A DNA stretch of 64,000 bases from Myxococcales bacterium (GTDB lineage Bacteria; Myxococcota_A; Polyangia; Polyangiales; Polyangiaceae), in assembly GCA_903642325.1 (NCBI GenBank), contig CAHJWM010000008.1, positions 1 to 64,000 on the forward strand. Direction: 5' to 3'. The position numbers were made by a program, and so were the translations under genes. Below are positions 53,664-62,401 of the stretch, piece after piece (positions within the stretch are counted from its first letter, which is position 1; each line of letters begins with the position of its first letter). Under the pieces are notes generated by a model. The model did not search any database. It worked only from the letters and a program-made list of their open reading frames with translations, and was not told where the DNA came from.

Positions 53664-55838
53664 TTGTCGGAGCTCGATTTGGTCGAAGCCGCCCAAGAAA
53701 AAGCGGATTTTTACTGGCTTACGAGCGACGGTCAGCGGCTGTCGGGAAGTGAGCGGCAGTTGCGCGCAGCGTTGACCAGCGGTGCGCTTCAAGCCGATTG
53801 CCTCGTATGGCGGAAGGGTTGGGCCGAATGGCAACCGGCACGGGATGTAGCCGAGCTCGCGGGAGCCGTGCCCGCGGCGCCTGAACAAGAGCGTAAGTCA
53901 GCGCCACGCAAATCTAGGCCGTCTGCATCTTCAGTCCAACTGCCGCCCTTGGTCGCGCGCAACCCAGTGACCACCGCTCGGCCGAGCCCTGCGGTCGAGC
54001 GTGCAAGCTTGCCCGACAACGCCGCACCAACGAGCCGCGTCGTGCGAGCAAAACTCGAGTCGCGCGAGGCTCCGGGCGACACGCTGGCGCCACCACCAGC
54101 GCCCAGCAGCTTCGGCACCCTTGGCCAGCCGCGTGGCGTGGGCAATGCGCCGGCCCGTCACGAATCTGGGCCGCCGCCGCCACCGGTCCGCGCGCGTGCG
54201 CCGTTGCCCACTCTGACCGAAGAGGACGGCCCAGTCTCGGCCACGGCAACCTTGCGTCCGCCAGGTGCGGTCCCGCCGCCGCCACGCGGCGTACCCACGC
54301 CGCCATTCGACACGCCCGCATTGGCAGTGGAGCACCGCGCCGCTGCGCGCACGCCCGCCCCAGTATCGGGAGCACTGGCCGAAAAGCCCGAGCGTCTCGT
54401 CTCCGCACCGACGGCCGCCCTGCCGGTGAGCCCGCCTGCTTCGAGCTCGGCGCGTACGATCGGGGCCAGCGCGCGCGACGCTCCTGAGGTGAGTCGCTCG
54501 CTGCCCCTGCTCATCGAGCCGTTGCCCGAGCAGGCTCCGGTGTCGTTCGACCCTGCCCTCGACTCATCGCTCGAGGTCACGCAATCGCTGCCCGCCAACG
54601 CACGGGACGCGTCGGTCGAGCCCGTCGCCGCGCGGCGGGCCGCGAGCAGTGATTTTCCAACTCACCGTTCGTCGCGCGATTTCCGGGCGCACATTGGCGT
54701 GCTTTCACTGCCCGGCCGCAGAGTTTTAATGGCGTTGTCCGGGCTCAGCGCGGCCTTACTCGTCGCGGTGATCGCGCTGGTTTGGTCGCGCGGCTCCGCT
54801 GTCACGGCGCCGCCCGTCGCTTCACGAAGTGCGGGCAGCGCCTCCCTTGCGCCGGTTCCGGCTCCTACGTCCGGTTGCCGGCTGGCCCTGCCCGCCGCCC
54901 GCATTTACGCGAACGTGGAGCGCAGCGTCTTGCCGAGTGCCAGCAACATACCGGGAGAGAGTGCCCTCGCGCTCGGCTTCGCGTCCAGCAAGACGGAGGG
55001 CGTAGGTCTGCGCTTGAGCAGCGAGACGCTCGACGCGACTCCCGCCTTCGACGAGGAAGGCAAAGAGGCCGTGCGCGGTGTGGTGCCATCGACCCGCTCG
55101 GGCACGCTGGCCTTTTTCGTCGACCGCGACGAAACCGCATTGCGCGCCGCGCACACCGTCGACGAAGTTCCGCCGTTCACCCTGGGTCTGAGCCAAGCTG
55201 GTTTCGCCCGCGTGATTGCCGGCAACGCGAGCCTGGTCTGGCCGCTCGACTCCAGGGTCAAAATCACTGAGCCACGCTCGGCGCCAGCAGGCGCGTTCGG
55301 TTATGGCGTGACATTTCGTCAGGGTGGGCAATCAGGCAGCGTAGTGCTCGGCTTTGTCGGCGGCGATGGATCGAAAAAATCCGAGCTCCGAGAGATCGCG
55401 AATGCGCCGAAGCTGGTCGGCACACCGATGATTGCAGGCAGCGCCGAGGGCGTGCTCGTGGCGTTCGCGGGACGCGACGAAGCTTCCGCGCCTTGGCAGA
55501 TATTTGCATCGCTGACCGCGCCAGGGGCCGCGCCAACTCCGGCTCGTGCGATCGTCGGCGGAGCCGGCGGCGGCGCCATCTCCCCGGCGCTTTCCCCATT
55601 CGAGGGCAACCGCTGGCTCGTGCAATGGACCGAAGGCGGCTCGGGCCAGTATCAGGTGCACGCGCAACTGTTCGCGGCGGATTTGAGCCCCATCGCCCAC
55701 AGCGTGCTCGCGTCGCCGAAGGGCGCCAACGCCGGACAAGGCTTGCTTTCGGCCTTCACGGGCGGCGCGCTTTCACTGTTCATTCTCACGACCGCCGGGC
55801 ACGACGAGCTTTGGGGAGCGACGCTTTCATGTCCGTGA
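53664..55838 (+). CDS. GYF_2-domain protein with transmembrane helix and extracytoplasmic beta domain
   Basis: A 724-residue protein; the only nearby in-frame start is TTG 53664, preceded by a stop at 53655. Residues about 10-65 form a GYF_2-like domain (FYWLTSDGQRLSGSERQLRAAL, LVWRKGWAEWQPARDVAEL). Residues about 70-345 are Pro/Ala/Ser-rich. One transmembrane helix lies near residues 352-374 (LMALSGLSAALLVAVIALVW). The C-terminal 330 residues are beta-rich and probably extracytoplasmic. GYF_2 usually binds Pro-rich partners and occurs in myxobacterial envelope proteins. It overlaps the next gene by 10 bp. Confidence 0.75.
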   Translation: MSELDLVEAAQEKADFYWLTSDGQRLSGSERQLRAALTSGALQADCLVWRKGWAEWQPARDVAELAGAVPAAPEQERKSAPRKSRPSASSVQLPPLVARNPVTTARPSPAVERASLPDNAAPTSRVVRAKLESREAPGDTLAPPPAPSSFGTLGQPRGVGNAPARHESGPPPPPVRARAPLPTLTEEDGPVSATATLRPPGAVPPPPRGVPTPPFDTPALAVEHRAAARTPAPVSGALAEKPERLVSAPTAALPVSPPASSSARTIGASARDAPEVSRSLPLLIEPLPEQAPVSFDPALDSSLEVTQSLPANARDASVEPVAARRAASSDFPTHRSSRDFRAHIGVLSLPGRRVLMALSGLSAALLVAVIALVWSRGSAVTAPPVASRSAGSASLAPVPAPTSGCRLALPAARIYANVERSVLPSASNIPGESALALGFASSKTEGVGLRLSSETLDATPAFDEEGKEAVRGVVPSTRSGTLAFFVDRDETALRAAHTVDEVPPFTLGLSQAGFARVIAGNASLVWPLDSRVKITEPRSAPAGAFGYGVTFRQGGQSGSVVLGFVGGDGSKKSELREIANAPKLVGTPMIAGSAEGVLVAFAGRDEASAPWQIFASLTAPGAAPTPARAIVGGAGGGAISPALSPFEGNRWLVQWTEGGSGQYQVHAQLFAADLSPIAHSVLASPKGANAGQGLLSAFTGGALSLFILTTAGHDELWGATLSCP

Positions 55839-56767
55839 TCGGCCGCGCCCGCGGCGTGCTGCTCAGCGCGTGGGCCGCGGCCGCCTGCCTCTCGGTCTCC
55901 GGCGGGTTCAGTGCGTGCGCCGTATTCGAGGTGCACGAGCAGTCGACGGTTGCTCAAGGCAAATACTATGAAGCCGGACAGCCTCGCTACGACGATTTTT
56001 TCATCGGCTTGTTCTTGCTGCAAGTACAGATGGAACAGGCACCGCGCGTGCCCGAGCTCGAACGCTTGAATCTAGCGCACGCGCTCGGCCTTGCGCCCCA
56101 AGCTTCGACCGATCAAGTCGAGCAGCGTTTGCACGATGAGGCGCTGAAGCTCAGCCGGTCGGGGTTGCGCATGCGGCTGGATGAGAGCCCCGGGGGCGAA
56201 CGGCCGGAGGTTGCGAGCGCTGCTGTACGAACCAGCGAGCGCCCCAAAGAAAATCCGGTATTGGCGTGGATCACCCAAGTCGAGACCTCTGCCACCCGGC
56301 TTGTCCGCTCGGTCGGAGAAATGAAGCAAGCGGAAGTGGCATTGGCGAGCCTCGAGACCACCGCCAGTGGACTGGACGCCGCCGTCGAAAAGGACTTCAC
56401 GGGTGACCCTGCGAGCCGGGTCAGCGAAGTGCGGAAGAACCTCGCGGATGCTCACGCGCTGATTGCGCTGATGAAAGCCAGGGCTAGCTCCGTGCGCACC
56501 GAGAGCGAGGGGCTAGTCACGCGCGTGGCAATGGCTGTCAATACGGATGACGGATCACTCGAAACGCCGGCAGAGCCTGCGTCGGCTGCTCCCGACCCAT
56601 CGGAGTCGAGCGCGAAAAAAAATCCGCCCAAGTCGCGACCGGCCCCGGCCAAGGCCTTGCAGCGCGCGACCCCGCGCGCCGCGGTCGGCAACAATGGCAA
56701 GGCTTTGCCGAAGGGCTCGCCGAAGCCCAATAAAACGCAGAGCGCCGCGCGTGACTTCGAACCCTAG
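55829..56767 (+). CDS. Lipoprotein with helical region
   Basis: A 312-residue protein starting at ATG 55829, inside the end of the GYF_2 gene. A signal with lipobox FSAC (cysteine about residue 30) is followed by KYYEAGQPRYDDFFIGLFLLQVQM and long helices with TRLVRSVGEMKQAEVALASLETTASGLDAA. The C-terminal 80 residues are Pro/Lys/Ala-rich. The overlap suggests it works with the preceding membrane protein. No family recognised. Confidence 0.7.
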   Translation: MSVIGRARGVLLSAWAAAACLSVSGGFSACAVFEVHEQSTVAQGKYYEAGQPRYDDFFIGLFLLQVQMEQAPRVPELERLNLAHALGLAPQASTDQVEQRLHDEALKLSRSGLRMRLDESPGGERPEVASAAVRTSERPKENPVLAWITQVETSATRLVRSVGEMKQAEVALASLETTASGLDAAVEKDFTGDPASRVSEVRKNLADAHALIALMKARASSVRTESEGLVTRVAMAVNTDDGSLETPAEPASAAPDPSESSAKKNPPKSRPAPAKALQRATPRAAVGNNGKALPKGSPKPNKTQSAARDFEP

Positions 56768-56781
56768 GCGCAAGCCGCCGG

Positions 56782-58101
56782 CTATTCGATAGCGCGAATC
56801 GCCGGCAAAAATCGCTCCGGGGGCACGAAATCGTTGTAGCGAGCGGCTTCTTTGCCATGAGAATCGAAGAGCACGACCGTTGGCAAGCCGAGCACTTTGA
56901 ACGAGGCCAACGTCGCCGAGATCTGCGGATCGTCATCGTTCGTTGCGTCGACCTTGACGTTGACGAAACGGCTCATCTCGGATGCCACGCCGGGGGACGA
57001 AAAGGTGACCTTGTCCAGCTCTTTGCAGGCGGCGCACCACGCCGCCCCGAAGTCGACCAACATAGGGCGATTCTCCCGAACCGCGCGGCCGCGCGCGACC
57101 TCGACGCGATGCTCCCAGGTCACCACATCCTTCGGTTTGATGGCGCCTTCGATGGCCATGAAGAGACCACAGCTCAGCAGCACGATGCCGGAGGCTTTGG
57201 CGAGCTTGACGGCCATGCCGGGCTCGCCGAATTCGCGGTGCACGGCGCCGAGCACGACGCCCAGCACGACCGAACCGCCGGTGAGCGCAAAAAACCACAA
57301 GGAAGGGCGAGCGAAGCGGGTGAGCACGGGGAATGCCGAGCTCATGAAGTGAAGTGCAAACACCACCAGAGCGATGCCCAGAATGGACTTGACGTGCACC
57401 ATCCACGCGCCGCTTTTGGGCAGCTGAATGGCAAACGCGCCGACCGCGAAGAAGGGCACCCCTAAGCCAAGACCAAACGCCGCCATGGCACCCGCACCGA
57501 GCCCCGGGCTGCGTGTTTTGGCGATGAAAGCAAGGATACCGGTCAGCACTGGACCGGTACAGGGGGTGGCGATGAGCGCACAACCCATGCCCAACAGAAA
57601 CGCACCTTTGTAACCGATACCGCCCATCACCGCGAGGCGATTGGTGAGGGCCGCCGGCAAGGCAAATTCGAACGCGCCGAACATGGCGCTGGACAGCAGC
57701 AAGAATAGCGCGGCGATGCCGAGCACGACCACTCGGCTCTGAAGCAGCGAGCCGAAGATAGCTCCGCTCATGCCCGCGCTGACGCCAAGCGGCACGAGCA
57801 TGCCGACGATCCCAGCGACGAATGCGGCCGACAACGCGGCCCCCGCCCAGCGGCTCTTGGTCTTGGAAGCCCCGAAGACACTGACCGTGACCGCCACCAT
57901 TGGATAGACGCAGGGCGTGAGGCTCACCACGAAGCCGCCCGCGAGCGCCGCGAGGGCGGCGTAGAGCGGTCCTTTTTCCACGGCGCGCGTGAACGCGTCA
58001 CTCGGCTCGGGCGCGAGGGGTAAAGCCTGCGCGATGGCAGGAGCCAGCACCGACAGCAGCGCGAGCATCACAGCAAACAAAACCTGACGGGATGGTTTCA
58101 C
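56782..58101 (-). CDS. DsbD-like thiol:disulfide interchange protein
   Basis: A 439-residue membrane protein. After a signal-like segment (LFAVMLALLSVLAPAIAQA) it has about eight transmembrane helices with the DsbD-beta cysteines in VSLTPCVYPM and IATPCTGPV. It then has a C-terminal periplasmic thioredoxin domain with WCAACK, cis-Pro in LGLPTVVLFD and VKVDATND. The N-terminal periplasmic DsbD-alpha domain of E. coli DsbD is missing. It moves electrons from cytoplasmic thioredoxin to periplasmic thiols. It is convergent with the lipoprotein gene across 14 bp. Confidence 0.92.
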   Translation of the reverse strand: MKPSRQVLFAVMLALLSVLAPAIAQALPLAPEPSDAFTRAVEKGPLYAALAALAGGFVVSLTPCVYPMVAVTVSVFGASKTKSRWAGAALSAAFVAGIVGMLVPLGVSAGMSGAIFGSLLQSRVVVLGIAALFLLLSSAMFGAFEFALPAALTNRLAVMGGIGYKGAFLLGMGCALIATPCTGPVLTGILAFIAKTRSPGLGAGAMAAFGLGLGVPFFAVGAFAIQLPKSGAWMVHVKSILGIALVVFALHFMSSAFPVLTRFARPSLWFFALTGGSVVLGVVLGAVHREFGEPGMAVKLAKASGIVLLSCGLFMAIEGAIKPKDVVTWEHRVEVARGRAVRENRPMLVDFGAAWCAACKELDKVTFSSPGVASEMSRFVNVKVDATNDDDPQISATLASFKVLGLPTVVLFDSHGKEAARYNDFVPPERFLPAIRAIE

Positions 58102-58157
58102 GATCTCTGTACCTGCCGGAGCGGCGAGAGTTTCAAAACAAGTTCGCTAATGTAGCA

Positions 58158-58919
58158 TCAAGCGGCGCCGTGCTGCCTGGTCCGCATGGCCCGGATCAGC
58201 CGCCGCGCGTGGGCGATCTCGCCCGACAACGCTACTTCCAGCGCAACTCGGCCGCTGGTGGTGCGCTTCAAAAAGAGCCGCAGGTACTGGCGCGACGCCA
58301 TGAAGTCCCCCTCGGCGTAGGCAAGCTCGCCGAGCACGAATTGGCCGTAACCTTGGCCGCAAGGGGACTCCGACAACCGTTCACGCAATGGAGCGAGCTC
58401 CAAGCCGCGCTCCCCTGAAGCCCGGCGAGCCAAGGCGGCCTGCGCGAGGTAGAGCGGTTTTTCCGTGGTTCCCCAGCGCGCTGCCCGCTGCAGGGCGCCG
58501 GCCGCCTCACGATGATGACCCGTCAGGTAAAGCACGCTGCCCAGCGTCCACAGGTGAAAGGCCCGCCTCGCCGGCGGACTGACGCGGCTAGCCAAGCGCA
58601 AGTGCGCGACTGCGTGCTCCCGGTCGCCCAAGCCGAGGCAGGCGCGGGCCGCGTCTTGGCGCGCTACGTCGGGCATGACGTCGGCAAGTACCATCTGCTC
58701 CGCCGCCGACAGAGCATCCTCGAAGCGCCGGGCCTCCATATGCGACAAGTACAGCTGGCGAAGGAGGAGCGCGCGGGTGGTACGATCGACACCCGCACTG
58801 AACGCCAGCCCGCGCTCGGCGTATTTGGCACGCGTACCCGAGGTCCGCGCGAGAGTCGCTTTGCGAAGGAGAAGCTCGGGAGACGGGCGCAGAGCCCTGC
58901 TGGCACGTGTCCTTGGCAT
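58158..58919 (-). CDS. TPR-repeat protein
   Basis: A 253-residue protein made of about five tetratricopeptide-like helical pairs (LLLRQLYLSHMEARRFEDALSAAEQMV, AARACLGLGDREHAVAHLRLA, LWTLGSVLYLTGHHREAAGALQRAA, LGELAYAEGDFMASRQYLRLFLKR). There is no signal peptide or enzyme domain. It is probably a cytoplasmic scaffold. It lies 57 bp upstream of the DsbD-like gene in the same direction; a functional link is not evident. Confidence 0.75.
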   Translation of the reverse strand: MPRTRASRALRPSPELLLRKATLARTSGTRAKYAERGLAFSAGVDRTTRALLLRQLYLSHMEARRFEDALSAAEQMVLADVMPDVARQDAARACLGLGDREHAVAHLRLASRVSPPARRAFHLWTLGSVLYLTGHHREAAGALQRAARWGTTEKPLYLAQAALARRASGERGLELAPLRERLSESPCGQGYGQFVLGELAYAEGDFMASRQYLRLFLKRTTSGRVALEVALSGEIAHARRLIRAMRTRQHGAA

Positions 58920-59071
58920 CCCTAGAGAAGTTTAGCAGCACCTGCACACACGTCCAGATTTCGGCGGGTTTTGCCGCCGGGCGCACCGGACCCGAAGTGC
59001 GTCGAGGTTTGGTTGCGACAAAATCCACAGTTGCCCTACGCGCCGGAAGCGGGCAAAAGCCAGCGCACCGT

Positions 59072-59371
59072 ATGCGTCCGCTTCGCTGGCTGATCTGTGT
59101 TCCTATTCTCGCCATCCCGTTGGGCTGCGGGCACCCGGCTTCCGAAAAAGAGTGCCAGGAAATCGTCGAGCGGATCACGACATTGGAGCTCGAGAAGAGC
59201 CGCGGCGCGAGCGACGCCAAGGCGGTCGGCGCACAGGTGGACGAGACGAAAAAGGCGCTCGCTAGCAACACGCTGAAGGATTGCGTGGGCAAGCGCATCA
59301 CCGATCGAGCGATGCAATGCGTGCGATCGGCCCGAACGTCTCAGCAGATCATCGACGATTGCTTCCGATGA
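59072..59371 (+). CDS. Cysteine-patterned small lipoprotein, copy 1
   Basis: A 99-residue protein with signal RWLICVPILAIPLGC (lipobox PLGC). The mature part has a helical pattern with cysteines in KECQEIVERITTLELEKS, LKDCVGKRITDRAMQC and QQIIDDCF. The cysteines are spaced as if to form two disulfides. Similar spacing is seen in the next gene, which overlaps its stop as ATGA. No named family recognised. It is likely a periplasmic, membrane-anchored protein. Confidence 0.7.
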   Translation: MRPLRWLICVPILAIPLGCGHPASEKECQEIVERITTLELEKSRGASDAKAVGAQVDETKKALASNTLKDCVGKRITDRAMQCVRSARTSQQIIDDCFR

Positions 59372-59673
59372 GCTTGGCCGGGCTGGGCCGTGCCGCAGGG
59401 GTTGCCGGCTGCGCGCTAGCTCTGACTGGCTGCGGCAAGTCGCCATCGCGCCAAGAATGCAACGCGCTGCTCGACCATTACGTCGAGCTCCTGGTGCAAT
59501 CGGATCGCCCCGACACGAGTGCGGCAGAGCTGCACAAGCTGCAAAGCCAAGCTCGCGACAAAGCCAAGGACGACGCGGAATTCGGAGAATGCAGCAAGCG
59601 TGTCTCCCGGCATGCGTTGCAGTGTGCGATGGACGCGCCCAACGCGGACTTGCTCGAGCAGTGCTTACTTTGA
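59368..59673 (+). CDS. Cysteine-patterned small lipoprotein, copy 2
   Basis: A 101-residue protein with signal LGRAAGVAGCALALTGC (lipobox LTGC). It repeats the pattern of the previous gene: RQECNALLDHYVELLVQS, FGECSKRVSRHALQC and LLEQCLL, that is E-C, E/D-C...R...(A)xQC, and a C-terminal C. It is a diverged paralogue, produced by coupled translation through ATGA. Function unknown. Confidence 0.7.
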   Translation: MSLAGLGRAAGVAGCALALTGCGKSPSRQECNALLDHYVELLVQSDRPDTSAAELHKLQSQARDKAKDDAEFGECSKRVSRHALQCAMDAPNADLLEQCLL

Positions 59674-59689
59674 TCGGCGCGTCGAAGCG

Positions 59690-60529
59690 CTACAGGTGTC
59701 GCGACAACGCGGCGATGGCCCGTCCCACGTCCGGGCGCTCGTTAGTGAAGCCCGCGAATGGGTCGCCCACTTCCTCCACGCGGCCGGGCATCGTCAGCAT
59801 GTTGAAGCGCGTGCTATCGAGGGCGACATGGAGCTCCTGCCACGCGATGGGCGCGGATACGGTCGCTCCGCGTTGCGCACGCACGGAGTAGGGCGCAACG
59901 ATCGTCCGCGAGGGCCCGGTCTGTCCGGTATCGACGTAAACCCGCGGACCGCGCTGGCTCACACGCCGCTCCATGGTGGCGATGGTCGGATTCTTGTCGG
60001 TGATCAAGCGACCGAGTAGCTCGACGAGTAGCTTGGCCGTCTCGAAATTAACGCCTGGGCCCATCGGCAAGAGCACGTGTAGACCCTTTTGCCCGGAGGT
60101 CTTCGGGTAGCCAACCAAGCCGACATCGTCCAAGACCACGCGCAAGTCCAATGCCAGACGCACGGCGTCGGCGAATGAGCGCTCGCCAATGTCGAAGTCG
60201 ACCGTGAGAAAATCGCACTGGTCGAGCGAGCCGCGGCGAGCGGCCAGGACGTGGAGCGGGATACAGCCGAGATTCGCGATGTAGACCAGCGCGTCCACGC
60301 TATCGATGATGAACAGGGTCTTCTTTCCGGCGCTCGGGTCGTCCTCGTCCACGGTCTGGATGCGTCCGAGCCAGTCGGGCGTGCCGTCCGGTACGTTCCA
60401 CTGATAAAAGTTCTTGCCCGTGATGCCGTCTGGATACCGAACGAGAACTACCGGCCGTTCGCGCAAAAATGGCAACATGAACGGTGCGATCGACGAATAA
60501 TACGCACAAGTCGCCCTTCGTGAAGCCAT
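59690..60529 (-). CDS. ligD: LigD polymerase domain (3' part of frameshifted ligD)
   Basis: A 279-residue reading frame for the archaeo-eukaryotic primase-like polymerase domain of LigD. It continues FMLPFLRERPVVLVRYPDGITGK, DQCDFLTVDFDIGE (catalytic DxD), YPKTSGQKGLHVLLP (His) and PRTIVAPYSVR-type segments (here SRTIVAPYSVRAQRGA). The upstream residues of this domain (KVFWPDDGFTKGDL) are encoded in a different frame that overlaps from 60529 to 60300. ATG 60529 could start a separate protein, but it would lack the first strand. Either a one-base indel broke ligD, or the sequence has an error. The domain itself looks intact. Confidence 0.85.
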   Translation of the reverse strand: MASRRATCAYYSSIAPFMLPFLRERPVVLVRYPDGITGKNFYQWNVPDGTPDWLGRIQTVDEDDPSAGKKTLFIIDSVDALVYIANLGCIPLHVLAARRGSLDQCDFLTVDFDIGERSFADAVRLALDLRVVLDDVGLVGYPKTSGQKGLHVLLPMGPGVNFETAKLLVELLGRLITDKNPTIATMERRVSQRGPRVYVDTGQTGPSRTIVAPYSVRAQRGATVSAPIAWQELHVALDSTRFNMLTMPGRVEEVGDPFAGFTNERPDVGRAIAALSRHL

Positions 60530-62303
60530 CGTCGGGCCAGAACACCTTGCTCGAATTAGTGACGGCGACGCGCGACGCGGCGCCTACGACTGGCGTCGCT
60601 GGGGAGCGCGAAGCCGGGCCGTCTTCCAGAAGCTCAGTGGGCGGCGCGGCGCGACATTCGCGCATTGCAATGTCTTGACGGAGGCCACGGAAGACCGGCG
60701 CGCGGAGGCGCGCCTCACCCTCCGTGAAGCCCAGAAACCTTACGCTGACGACCAGCTCCGGACGCACCCAAAGCGCCCCCTTGGCGTCCTCGGGCGCCGA
60801 TCCTGCGGCGGGGAATTCCGCGACGCGCCTCGCGTCGAGCTCGAGCTCGAGCGCACCCAGGGTGCTGGCATCGAGGCCGCTGCCCACCCGTCCCCGATAG
60901 ATCAGATGCTCGCCGGCGTAGCTCGCCACGCACAAAGCCCCCAACCGGCCCCGGGTGCCTTTGCCTGGCATGTAACCGATGACGACGAAGTCGTCGTCTC
61001 GTTCGGTTTTAAGCTTCACCCAATCATCGCAACGCCGAGGCCCATGTCGATACGGCGCCGTCGCGCGCTTCGCAACGACGCCTTCCAGACGCTGCACGCG
61101 ACACAAGTCGAACAGCGCTTGGCCGTCACCTTCGAGATGATCGAGGGCGCGCACGTAGCCCCGGCCGCGGATCAACTGCATCAGCATCCGCTTGCGCGCG
61201 CTGAGAGGCAGCGGCCTCAGATCGAAGTCGTTCAACGCGAGCAAATCGAAGACCAGGTAGCTCACTGGTACTTCGTTCATCGCGGCACGCACGTCGAGCG
61301 GCTTGTCTGCGTGGATGCGCGGGGCAATACGCTGAAAGCTAGGTCGGCCTTGCGCATCGAAAGCCACTATTTCGCCGTCTAGAACCACGCGCTCGGGAGC
61401 GAGTGCTCCGACTGCCCGCGCGATCTCCGGGTAGGCCGAGCTGGCCGCACGACCATTGCGATAGCGCAGGGCCACCGCGCGCGCGTGCTTATCGGCGACG
61501 ATTCGCACGCCGTCGAGTTTTAGCTCGTAAATGCGGGTCGGGTCGCGGAGCTCGGCGCCGGTCATAGCGCACAGCATGGGCACGGCTCCGCTCACTTCGA
61601 CCGGGTCGCGCAGCGCGCCGAGGGCCTCGGCCTCCAGCTCGAGCTCTCGCACGACGCGCCCGCGCTCTCCTAACTCCAGCACGGTCAGGCCGGACATGAC
61701 GCTGTGTGGCTGCTCGATCAGAACGTCCCCCGGCGGATGCGCAACCGCATCGGGCTTCTTGATCAGCAGCCACTCGTTCGCTTTTTTGTGATCCGGGCCC
61801 GCCGCCTTACGTCGACCGGTAGCCACCAGCGCAAAACGCCCATGCAACTTGAAGCCGTCGAGCTCGAAGTCGAGCTTACCGAGCTCGAGCCCACGCTCGG
61901 CGGTGGTCTCCAAATAGCGCACGCGGCCGACATCCCACACGATCATCGCGCCCGCGCCGTAGTTCCCGTCGGGTATGACGGCCTCGAACTCCAAGTACTC
62001 GAGCGGATGATCCTCGGTCAAAACGGCGAGCTTCTTGTCGCCCGCTTGCAGGCTCGGGCCGCGTGGCACGGCAAAGCTCTTTAGAGTGCCGCCGACCTGC
62101 AGACGAACGTCATAGTGGGGGCGAGTGGCATCGTGCAAATGAACGACGAAGCGTCCAGTTCGAGTCTCCCGCTCGGCTGATGGGCGCTCCGATGCGAACG
62201 GCTCATTGGTGCGGAGCGGGTCGCGCTTTTCGCGGTAGCGACCGAGGGCATCGGCGCTCTCGTCAGCAGCGGCGAGCAGCGTTTTCGCTATGGTCTTCTT
62301 CAA
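60300..62303 (-). CDS. ligD: LigD phosphoesterase-ligase part of an NHEJ ligase, frameshifted
   Basis: A 667-residue frame from TTG 62303. The N-terminal 3'-phosphoesterase domain (about 45-180) has FVVHLHDATRPHYDVRL and EDHPLEYLEFEAVIP. The ATP-dependent ligase domain (about 230-560) has the adenylated lysine in YELKLDGVR, VLDGEIVAFD, EGVVAKRATAPYRHG and DDWVKLK. It ends with the first residues of the polymerase domain, KVFWPDDGFTKGDL. About 65 residues after that are out of frame and unlike the family. Domain order PE-LIG-POL matches Pseudomonas-type LigD. The frame break is at about 60504-60509. It seals double-strand breaks together with Ku. Confidence 0.88.
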   Translation of the reverse strand: MKKTIAKTLLAAADESADALGRYREKRDPLRTNEPFASERPSAERETRTGRFVVHLHDATRPHYDVRLQVGGTLKSFAVPRGPSLQAGDKKLAVLTEDHPLEYLEFEAVIPDGNYGAGAMIVWDVGRVRYLETTAERGLELGKLDFELDGFKLHGRFALVATGRRKAAGPDHKKANEWLLIKKPDAVAHPPGDVLIEQPHSVMSGLTVLELGERGRVVRELELEAEALGALRDPVEVSGAVPMLCAMTGAELRDPTRIYELKLDGVRIVADKHARAVALRYRNGRAASSAYPEIARAVGALAPERVVLDGEIVAFDAQGRPSFQRIAPRIHADKPLDVRAAMNEVPVSYLVFDLLALNDFDLRPLPLSARKRMLMQLIRGRGYVRALDHLEGDGQALFDLCRVQRLEGVVAKRATAPYRHGPRRCDDWVKLKTERDDDFVVIGYMPGKGTRGRLGALCVASYAGEHLIYRGRVGSGLDASTLGALELELDARRVAEFPAAGSAPEDAKGALWVRPELVVSVRFLGFTEGEARLRAPVFRGLRQDIAMRECRAAPPTELLEDGPASRSPATPVVGAASRVAVTNSSKVFWPDDGFTKGDLCVLFVDRTVHVAIFARTAGSSRSVSRRHHGQELLSVERTGRHARLARTHPDRGRGRPERRKEDPVHHR

Positions 62304-62401
62304 GCGCTCACCGGACGAGAAGCATAGCTGATGCGCTCACATCCGCGTGGCGTTGCCTCGATATCCATCGGAAGGCGCCCTTCAGCGGGGCGGGAATGGC
62401 G

